Of a stretch of 64,000 nucleotides of DNA, positions 55,601-64,000 are shown piece after piece. This stretch comes from Polytrichum commune. Its lineage: Eukaryota; Streptophyta; Polytrichopsida; Polytrichales; Polytrichaceae. Location: assembly GCA_950295325.1 (NCBI GenBank), contig OX485803.1, forward strand, positions 66,047,554 to 66,111,553. Direction: 5' to 3'. The notes beneath the pieces are model-generated. The model made no database searches, was not told the origin of the DNA, and saw only the letters and a program-made list of their open reading frames with translations. The translations under genes were made by a program, and so were the position numbers. The number at the start of each line of letters is the position of its first letter. Position 1 is the stretch's first letter.

Positions 55601-58093
55601 GGTGGTCTTGGTAAATTCTTTACGTTTCTGAGCACACTTGAGTACTATCTGGTTCTTGTACATCTGGATTTTCATCTAGAGTAGGTTACAAGCCATTGAA
55701 AAGATTTGATGCAGGCCGGATTGGATTCATCTCTGCTTAATTTCATTTGCACGTCCTCTTCGAAGAGGTTTCAACCATTCACATGATGACACGCAGCACT
55801 TTCTGGCCGTGAATATTGAATTCACGCCTAAATTGAACTGCCAGAAGGGTAGTAGCCTCCTGATTGGCCTTCATGTTGAATAGGTTGGTTGGGTTTACGA
55901 TGTGCAGACAACATATTCTTGATCGAAGTTGACCGTGTGTTGAGGCCTGGAGGCTACTGGATCCTGTCTGGTCCCCCTATCAACTGGAAGACACACCACA
56001 AAGGCTGGGCGAGGACTGAGGAAGACTTGAAGAGCGAGCAGGATAAGATTGAGGATGGTGCTCGCCGCCTGTGCTGGAGAAAGGTTACGGAGAAGGACAA
56101 CCTCGCCATCTGGCAGAAGCCATGGAACCACGTAGACTGTGTGGCTTATCATAAGAAGAACCCCACTGTTCTTCCCCATGTCTGCAGCAAATTGGAGGAT
56201 CCTGACCATGCCTGGTATGTTAATCTTTAACCCCTCTATTTTATATTGTATCATGCAATTGTTGGGAGTTTCATGTATTTACATCAGTCTGTCATAATTC
56301 TTTTCTATATATATTTGAGCATGGGAATATTAATAGGCTCGTTTGCTTTTGGTGGTTAGGGTCACTTTACATAACGGCCCCTGACCATGAAATTTGAAGG
56401 GCCCTTGAAACTCATCCGAAGGCCATATTATGGAAAATCGAGTTTGAGGTTTTTTCGGTCAGGGGCCTTAAATGATATCTAGTGTAAAGACATAGCTATG
56501 CAACTCGACTCTCAACCGAATGCTATTTCATACCATCCTATTCATATGGAAACCTTCATACTATAATATATGAAAGGCTATTCGATTTTCAAGCATCATG
56601 GTCTCCCGGTTGTGTGTTAAATCCACCTCTTTCAGGTGGACTTGATGCAAGATCCTTTAGACCATGAAAAGCCATGCCATTTGATATAGATTTGGATATC
56701 CATCCAAACTGTCTTGGTCCCTCAGGTCCTTAACCTTGGTGGAGAGTGCCCCTTAGGAAATGTGAGTTGATGTTTATCTAATCACTGTTCGCATTTTGAT
56801 TCTTTTCAGGTACCGCGAGATGGCGAAATGCCTAACCCCTCTTCCAGATGTCAAGGACAAGAAGGATGTTGCTGGTGGAGGCCCGTTGGCCAAGTTCCCC
56901 GCCCGGGTGACTGCCATTCCTCCTAGAATTGCAACTGGAACCATTCCGAACATGACCCCAGAGAAGTTCAGGGAGGACACAAAGTTGTGGGAGAAGCGAG
57001 TGAGCTACTACCAAAAGCACTTGGTTCCACCATTGGCCCATGGACGGTACAGGAACATCATGGACATGAACGCAGGTCTTGGAGGCTTTGCTGCTGCTTT
57101 GGTTAAAGAGCCTGTATGGGTGATGAACGCCATGCCTCCTGAAGCCAAGGATAACACTCTAGGTGTCATTTATGAGCGTGGTTTTATTGGAACATATCAA
57201 AACTGGTATGCTACCTCCCCCTCCCTCCCCCTCCCTCCTTCTTGGAGGCATTTGAGTAGGACTCAATGGGGCTTGCATCGGGAGTTCGTCCCTATGATTT
57301 TCCATCGGTTGTGTTGCCTACAAAATCTCATTTGTGGTGCATTTCCACTTGTGGTGCATGCCTCGAGGCATTGCTTGAATTTGAATGAAACGAACGGATC
57401 TTGGTTTAAACTTCCACAGCCTTCTAGCGTGCACTGAAAACTTAACAAACATGGACTAGCAACTGTAGGTTTCCGTAGATTGACACCTAGTATCGGACGA
57501 TTTTGTATGCACAATTACCTCATATCATCCACTGGAGTGATCTATGGATCAGAAATTGAGATCCTGTGATATGACATTTTTTTGGGTCTGCTCCAGGGAT
57601 TTTTAAATTTCTGATGATGTGAATCTTCTGTTTGTCTTCCAGGTGCGAAGCGTTCTCTACATACCCAAGGACTTATGACCTTGTTCATGCTGACGGTGTA
57701 TTCAGCATGTATCAAGACAGGTAATTTACTCATACATTATTGCACAAATACATTTTTTTGTGTGCATTCAACACAACTGTATTTTACAAGACAGCCGCTC
57801 TGTCTGTTATTACTGTTCTATCTTAACCCTCAAACTTGGTTGGTTTTGTTGCATCCAGGTGTAACATTCTTGACGTGTTGATCGAGATGGACCGTATATT
57901 GAGGCCTGAAGGAGCGGTGTTGGTGAGGGACGAGGTGGACGTCCTCAACAAGGTTATGTCGATCACTCAAGGTATGCGATGGGAGTGCCGAATGGCAGAC
58001 CACGAGGACGGCCCCATGATCAGGGAGAAGATTATGGTCTGTGTGAAGACTTACTGGGTTGGTGTAGCCTTAAACACGACTACGTCATCATAA
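52671..58093 (+). CDS. PMT: Putative Golgi methyltransferase, PMT family (pectin methyltransferase-like), seven exons
   Basis: Exons: 52671-52692, 54181-54845, 55400-55610, 55908-56214, 56810-57205, 57643-57720, 57859-58093. All introns are GT-AG, and the 1914 coding bases give 637 residues, near the usual 600-690. Exon 1 supplies MAMDLFNG and joins in phase to IGLGKDKP. A basic stretch (GRRRR) then one membrane span ([20 protein letters not shown]) indicates a type II Golgi protein. Family landmarks follow: [45 protein letters not shown]-binding [101 protein letters not shown] and a closing DHEDGP...VKTYWVG. PMT proteins such as Arabidopsis QUA2 and relatives are implicated in homogalacturonan methylesterification. 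The tiny first exon is inferred from phase and signals. The gene appears intact. Confidence 0.92.
52693..54180 (+). other. PMT intron 1, 1.5 kb
   Basis: Donor GTATGT after AATG at 52692 and acceptor CAACGACAG at 54180. It interrupts the coding sequence after 22 nt. Open frames inside (for example 53410-53778) have no family resemblance and are treated as chance. A long first intron next to the start codon is common in plant genes and often holds expression-enhancing signals. Confidence 0.7.
56359..56752. mobile_element. Harbinger-like MITE inside PMT intron 4
   Basis: 394 bp from GGTCACTTTACATAACGG to GGAGAGTGCCCC, flanked by TTA at 56356-56358 and 56753-56755. The interior recalls family B (ACTCATCCGAAGGCC, GGTCTCCCGG, CCACCTCT...AGGTGG). 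It sits wholly within the intron (56215-56809), about 55 bp before the 3' splice site, and the splice signals are intact. Confidence 0.7.
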
Positions 58094-60648
58094 CATGCCT
58101 TACTATTAATCTGTATTATTTGTTGGTTGTACACATTGGGTCAAGTCTACAACATTAATGCATCTTTATCTGATCTGCCCCAAGGAGCCTGCACAATTGT
58201 GTATTGGAAACATAAGGTCCCTAATAGTATTTTAGTAGGAAGGGCAGTCATAACTAGGAAGTTCAGAAAGTTTTCTCAGGATTTGTGGGTGAATTAGCAC
58301 TCTAATTTGAGTTATTGATTAATTTGAAGAGCATTTACTACCCATTGAGCCGATACTTGCTGGTGAACTATATCTTACTCCAAGAGTGTACACTGCCTAT
58401 TTCGCAGTAAAATTCAGTACTTCTAGTCCAATAGGTTCTTCCGGAAATTTGTATCTATAGATTGGGTACTTCGATATCCATCAACTAATCCATACAGCAT
58501 CCTAACATTATCAGTCCATATTATTTGATGCCTGCACACATTTGTTCAAGTCTAGATAGTGGAGCATCTATATTTGCACCAAGAAGCTTACATAATTGTG
58601 TATTCGGAAACGTAGATCCCAAAAAATATTAATGAAATGACTTATGGGATTTAAAGAGTACAACAAGATGGTGTCAATTAGGATGATTCTCTATAGTAGC
58701 GAAGTGAAGTAGTCTCCGTGATATAGAGGCTAATATCAACTCTATGATCCAATTGCAAGAATAGACGAGGCTAATGGAGCCACCTCCAGCTCTGCGGAAT
58801 CATCAGTGAATGGATTCGAGCGTTAGAAGCTCAACATGTTAGCAATTGCAAATCAGGATCAAAGAATTTGAAATCGGAGTCGAAGAAGGTGTTCCAAGTT
58901 CTGGAATTGAAGACTCTACTTCCCAATGTGGTGTTATAGGGGATTCGTTTATCTTTCAATATTGTGAAAGTGGACAACATTGACAGCAGATTCCACATGA
59001 GTCATTTGGCAAATATGCGGTGGCTAAGTCACCATATATTACTCACCCACAAGTTTAAGGTGACTGTCGATTTGTAGCCAAAAATAGGTGTCCGACTAAG
59101 GAAGCTAACCGAACTAGTCTCGTCTACCTTAAGACTCTTTAAGGAAGCAACACGTGGGTCTCAGCCAATGTGAGCATGGCACGTGGCACATTGTAAAGGA
59201 ATATTCTTTTGTCGGAATGGAGTGCCCTTCGCGGTAGTGGGTACTTGATATTCATCAAACATCCACATGTCTTGAGTTATGGTAGTCAATCACTTCCTTC
59301 TGCAGCTTAGCGATTCTCTAACACATTAGATCTGCTGACATGCTCACTCTGGAGAGGTGGAGTGTCGCCTTGTTCAATTCCTTTGGGTATTTCTAGACGA
59401 GAATCCTCGTCACCCTGAATTGAAAAAAAACTGGAGACTTCGGTTGGTCAAATGTCACCGGGAACACTACATGGAGGGCAATAAGAAGGGCTTGGCATGG
59501 AACATAATATAATGAACGCCGATGTGTATATACTTACACCCCAGAGGCTGCAGTCAACATGTAAAACATAGTGTTATTGATGAAACACTATGGAGAACTG
59601 GTTGTCTGTCTAACAACAATAAAACTATCCTCAATGTCTATACAAATCATGGATTGGTAGGGAGTTTGACAGCTTATGTAACATTAATCAGCTTCAGATT
59701 GCAGCTGGATGGGGGCCAGGAATATATATGGGATATACAATGGACAATTCTCTGCGGAATCTGAGGGCAATAGTTTCAGCTTCAATCTATTTCAGTTGGG
59801 CCACTAGAAAACTGCCTTCACCTGGTGTTCTGAAGGACTGTCAATGCTAGTTTTCATGGGTGCCGAGCACAGTCCGGGGAGTTTTATACAAAAATTGGTA
59901 CATTTCCGATCTTTTATAAAGACATTCGGATTTTTATTTTTTTGCTCGGAAGCTACCTAAATCCAATTTTTATCCTCGGTTAAAAACCAATATTTAACTT
60001 TACCATTCGGTAATTTTCCGACTTTTTGAATTTCATTTCGGTATGTTTCCGAAGATTTGTATTCTATGTCGGATTTGTTTTTTAAATATTGTAAAAAAAT
60101 ATTGGTGTTATGCTTTTAAAGGGGTGAATTTGTGTTGATAGAAAATCCAAGTATCCTTGGAAGGATTTGAACCTTGCCAAGCCCCCACCAACTTGGGGCC
60201 AAGGATTTAGCCTTTAAAAATATATATAAAACCAAAAAGGGTTCATACATTATTTAGAGGCTAGTTAGTACAACAATACATGCAACTTTTAAACATCCGT
60301 ATTCTCATAATTAGAAAACATAGTTGAACTTACTGAACAAGATGCATCACTTGCAGAAGACACATAACGTGAAGGATTAGCAAATTAAAGCCGGTATTTG
60401 GTTACAGTTTTCCACAAAGGAATTGCCTATTCAATAATATTATCAAAGTTTTCATCTGGTCCCTTTAAAGCAATTCTAAGCATAGCTTCCAAATTTTTAC
60501 TTCCAAGTCTATTTCTCACTCATGTTTTCATCCCACGCTTTGTACTTCACGGCGCCATGCATAAAACTGCAATGTGATGTCACTGTGAAGTCTCAGAATC
60601 AATGTGAGAGAGCACGATGATATTGATGCATCTTTTGGGCGGTGAAGC
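58094..60648. other. Downstream intergenic region, no gene recognised
   Basis: The first few hundred bases probably include the PMT 3' UTR. Around 58780-59420 the text has the feel of decayed coding sequence, with mixed codon-like composition and many stops, but I could not identify a family. At 59890-60070 CGGAA/TTCCGA motifs recur among AT-rich DNA. Confidence 0.35.
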
Positions 60649-61704
60649 ATGAAGTTGCGGGAGGAGGATTTTCCTACAATCCCGTTATTGATGAAGTCGT
60701 ATATGGATTTGGAGAACGTTACCATCATCCCCTATATGATCGAGGAGGTGCCAGATTTCAAGGCATTTATAGAACCTTATATTCGAAGTGGAGCTCACCG
60801 ATTGATCGGGCATACGAAGGCACAACAATTCCGCTTCTACATGCGTGACGATGGTGTCCCGGCCATACAATACAAGTTGTTGTGCACGACACAAGACTGG
60901 AGCCTGCCGGAGGGTCTCCTTGTGTGGCGCGTGGATGCGGATGGGAAGACCATGTTACCGGATGGAGAACCTAGGCCTTACAAGCCAATAGCCATGAAGA
61001 ATTTGGAGGATATTTTGAAAGGTATATCAAGCTTCATACAATATTGGGAGAGTTTGAAGATAACGGATGTTGGCGGATCATGTTGGCATCGTTATGGGAG
61101 TTGGATACATTATTGGACACGTGTTCGTGCCGCCTTGGCAGACCTCCACCAAGATAGCCCTCATACTTTGAGACACGGATTTTGGCCACAAACTCGTGTC
61201 GATGTACAAGCTTTGGAGGCTTGCCTTCTGGAAAATGGAGAGGTTCGTGAGGAGTTTGATATGGATGACCATTACGTTGGGCCTGCTAGTCAATGTCCCC
61301 CATCATCTTTCCGCATTGCAGTGGATTGTCATGAAGGTTATATGCTCATTTTGCGTCCTGGAGACGAGACATATGAGAAGCCAGTGTGGGTGACAAGAGC
61401 TTTGTCCAAACCAAATTTTACAACTTCCAGCCCTCATTTTCGACAAATATAAATGGAGTACTACCGACCGACAACACGGAATGAAGATGTGATTCGGCAT
61501 TATACAGGCTGGGATACAAACCAAAACTTACGGTGAAAGGTGGATTTTGGGCACGGTCCATCTTGGATAGATACATATTCCATATTCATAGCATGGAAAC
61601 CACGGAAAAACCATAGTGGATCAGTGTCCATCCCTCAAAAGTACATAACTTTTGCAAAAGATAACCTTGCTTGGATCGCACAAGACGCAACTTACGTTGA
61701 ATGA
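60649..61704 (+). pseudogene. Interrupted gene of unknown family
   Basis: A 267-residue frame from ATG 60649 (an in-frame TGA lies six bases upstream) to TAA at 61450-61452. The same frame continues with protein-like sequence (EYYRPTTRNEDVIRHYTGWD) to TGA at 61534-61536 and on (SIFIAWKPRKNH, SVSIPQKYITFAKDNLAWIA) to TGA at 61702-61704. Base composition is higher in GC than the flanks and amino-acid use is balanced, unlike chance frames. The protein would be soluble, with no signal peptide, membrane span or metal-binding cluster evident; it is rich in Trp, Tyr and Pro. I do not recognise the family. Two stops in 1.05 kb point to a pseudogene, or a multi-exon gene whose introns I failed to see. 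It may belong to a mobile element, but no termini were found. Confidence 0.5.
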
Positions 61705-62600
61705 GAAGTTGGTAGGATTATGTTAGCACGATTATAGTTTAATATGTAATTATAGCAATATAAATTACTCATATGTGTGCTCTTCAAAATTGGGGCAGAG
61801 TTTGGATAGAACTTACGAATGCTATATTGTTTGGGGTTGGATGAATATCCATTTACTATATTTCAAAAGAAATGTGAAGTTCATCTTATTATTAAGTTTG
61901 GGACTATATTGTTGATTGAAGAAATATGCATTTATTACATGCACTTTGTATGTAGCAATGTCTATTGAGCATGCTAATAATAGAAATCATTTTATATGTC
62001 ATTTTATATATTTTACATGCACTTGTTTGGAGTGCTCTACCCAATGTGTTTTTGTTCATGAAGTTGGTGTTGAGTGCTCTACCATATGTGCTTATGTCCA
62101 AACATCATAGATTTGGGATATTAGAACATATAATATATTTGAGATTGTTGACAATATAGTTTCGGGCATCTTTATGTTGTTTGATCCATATATTAATTTG
62201 AGACTAGAGAAAGTCTCAATTTAATGAATATAGTGTTACTAGAGAAAATCGTATCCAAATGAACCACATAAGGTAGCTTAAATTACAATGAAAACGGTCA
62301 CCAATAGTGAGTTTGTGTGCAATATCGGTTGTAGTCTTGATGGCCACGTCGAGAGGTTAGTATCACGGTGGTGTTTGATGTTTTAGCGAGATGGAGTGAC
62401 GTTATGGTGAGTGTCTTCATTGTGGCTCATGCATACAAAATATTTTGGGAAATGGAGTCTTGGTTGGAAACCAAAATGACGTGTGTGGGTGACAATGAAA
62501 TTACATCCCCTATACATGAGAAGTTTATAGAGTAAAACGAATGCTTACGTACTAACGGCATGCTAGAAAATGAACTCATGTATTAAATTTGTGATAAATG
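61705..62600. other. AT-rich intergenic, no gene seen
   Basis: Strongly AT-rich with short frames only. GGAGTGCTCTACC and TTGAGTGCTCTACC near 62029 and 62071 form a small direct repeat. Confidence 0.35.
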
Positions 62601-62725
62601 GAGCACCACGGGCCTTGGCTTGGTGGTTAGGCTCATGGCCCCCAATGAGGAGGTTGTGGGTTCTATTCCCCATGCCGGCGTGGTGCTCACCACCTTAGTC
62701 CACCCAACTATGGTGGGGGGTCCTT
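62601..62725 (+). repeat. tRNA-derived SINE-like head
   Basis: An 88-base unit at 62601-62688 starts GAGCACCAC and ends with the exact complement GTGGTGCTC, like an acceptor stem. It holds a box A-like TGGCTTGGTGGTTAGG (62616-62631) and a box B-like GGGTTCTATTCC (62658-62669) at tRNA spacing. This suggests an internal RNA polymerase III promoter of a tRNA-derived SINE. No anticodon arm can be assigned with confidence, so it is not called a tRNA gene. Confidence 0.5.
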
Positions 62726-62989
62726 GGACCTTGTTGTATGGGTACCTCAAAGCCCTTTGGGGGGATACCATGTCCGGTATCTTCAAGGCACTAGTGGCTA
62801 GCTAGGAACTAGTATAGTGTGTCACTATAGTGTCCATCCTTGAAAGGGGAGAGTAGTGGACCTTGTTGTATGGGTACCTCAAAGCCCTTTGGGGGGATAC
62901 CATGTCCGGTATCTTCAAGGCACTAGTGGCTAGCTAGGAACTAGTATAGTGTGTCACTATAGTGTCCATCCTTGAAAGGGGAGAGTAGT
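62726..62989 (+). repeat. 132-bp tandem duplication
   Basis: GGACCTTGTTGTATGGGTAC begins at 62726 and again at 62858, and the two 132-base copies look essentially identical through GGGGAGAGTA. Such identity implies a very recent duplication, or an assembly artefact. It forms the body downstream of the SINE-like head. Confidence 0.9.
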
Positions 62990-62999
62990 ATTGTCCCAG

Positions 63000-63087
63000 T
63001 GTCCCCTTGTCCAGTGGCCATCGGGTTCATTGGCATTACGAACGGACACACTTTATTCACGCCGGCCCCTTGCTAAAAAGGGACCGG

Positions 63088-63148
<61 letters not shown>
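63000..63148. repeat. Repeat tail ending in a long CT microsatellite
   Basis: CATTACGAACGGACACACTT and GGGACCGGAGT resemble 19825-19890 (TTTTACGAACATACACTC, GAGACCGGAGT), indicating an interspersed repeat. It ends in an uninterrupted CT run at 63091-63148. Confidence 0.7.
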
Positions 63149-63153
<5 letters not shown>

Positions 63154-64000
63154 GTTTTTACTTTGCCATACATAAATTACTGAGCTCAGTAAACGTAAAC
63201 TTTAAAGGGTAAGTACCCTAAGGTTAAAAGAGCTCTACCTAACCATTGTCCGCCATAGATTATGATCATTGCATCTACGGACAAGGTTGAAAACCTAATC
63301 GTATAATAAGAGCAAGGGCTTGAGAAAATACCCTTTCACTCAAAGGTAAAACTGCACTAGGCGTTTATCTTTAGTAAGCTCTGAGATTAGGGTAGAGGAA
63401 GTTAACTAGTGGGAGAGTCAAGCTAAGTGCTTCAATCCGACCCCACAAGAAACCTCAATGGCAAAGGAACAGGTAAAATACTCTTTTAGGAGTATGTGAT
63501 GATGCAAAATCAATAGATGTACTGTCGTGTGATTGTGTGACATAGATAACAATTGGGTTCTGCTGTTATTCACCTCGTGTACGTAACTAATCCTCATTTC
63601 TTGTTGGTTGGTTGCATGGGCACAGGTGAGGCAGACCCTTCACAATTTTGAACGACATCCCTAGGTTTTGCTTATCTTTTTGGGTTCATACATGTAGTGC
63701 TCGTATGTTGTATGTATTCCATGATGAAGAAAGTGAATACTTACACATATATTGTTTATTGGGTTATATTTTGAAGTGCATCTGATGACAAAGGCTCTTT
63801 CGAGTTTTTGACTATAAGTTGTTTAGTACATACAAGGTTATTTCAAACAATGCAAGGGGTGTAGAGTTAGGTGAGTATGGACTACATACAATAGATGGTG
63901 CTAACCCATGAGTACACCATATGATAGAGTTACTAAGACATGCATGGTATTGAAATGAGGAGGGATCCCACCCACCCACCCGGTTTTTTGTTAAAAGTAC
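63149..64000. other. Window end, no gene seen
   Basis: No coding or repeat structure is recognised in the last 850 bases. A short CCCACC run occurs near 63968. Confidence 0.35.

Noticed and set aside
59522-59764. 80-residue frame downstream of the PMT gene
   Set aside because: Short, AT-rich and without recognisable motifs or neighbours.
60131-60220. Minus-strand GGTTCAAATCC next to a TGG-rich box A-like sequence
   Set aside because: Box B is perfect, but the spacing to the box A candidate is only about 10 bases, too short for a tRNA or tRNA-SINE promoter.

Overview
The window is nuclear DNA from a green plant (streptophyte). The only clear host gene is a seven-exon, Golgi-type PMT (pectin methyltransferase-like) gene with GT-AG introns. 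Nearly everything else is transposable-element sequence typical of repeat-rich plant intergenic space: PIF/Harbinger MITEs with TAA/TTA target duplications, a hAT element, LTR retrotransposon remains and a SINE-like unit. The species cannot be fixed from sequence alone. A Dnmt3/DRM-type methyltransferase inside a Ty3/gypsy element makes a non-flowering streptophyte (bryophyte, fern, lycophyte or charophyte) my best guess, but that is inference.

The standout is a Ty3/gypsy-like retrotransposon at 3426-12614. In order its reading frames encode a Gag, two CCHC zinc knuckles, an aspartic protease, a complete C5 cytosine DNA methyltransferase domain (motifs I, IV, VI, VIII, IX and X in canonical order), reverse transcriptase, RNase H, integrase (HHCC plus DDE) and a C-terminal PHD finger. 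The methyltransferase lies between protease and reverse transcriptase. A TAG stop separates it from RT, and that stop is followed by CAA TCA, the tobamovirus-type readthrough context (UAG CAR YYA). This copy is damaged: two apparent 1-base losses, one of them inside the ENV motif, and a TAG in the RT/RNase H connection. Its ends are fixed independently because it splits a MITE (ACTT repeated on both sides), and that MITE splits an older dispersed repeat. Despite intact ends, no matching LTRs are visible.

Layout: 1-3425 G-rich sequence and MITEs, including one MITE inserted into another of its own family; 3426-12614 the retrotransposon; 13605-15841 a probable 2.2-kb solo LTR flanked by CAGTG; 16392-33150 a string of MITEs, fold-back elements, a decayed Harbinger element (25229-26441) and a non-autonomous hAT (28270-29519); 33151-42733 mostly unrecognised AT-rich DNA with small inverted repeats; 43372-46777 a decayed but full-length Harbinger transposon with convergent Myb/SANT and DDE-transposase pseudogenes; 47214-51959 more Harbinger-type elements; 52671-58093 the PMT gene, with a MITE in intron 4; 60649-61704 an interrupted gene of unknown family; 62601-63148 a tRNA-like SINE head, a 132-bp tandem duplication and a long CT microsatellite.

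The Harbinger-like families have similar termini (roughly GGG, three bases, CTTYACAC) and TWA duplications. The decayed autonomous element at 43372 is therefore a plausible representative of the transposase source that mobilised the many MITEs here. The only gene likely to work for the host is the PMT gene; the rest record repeated nested transposition.
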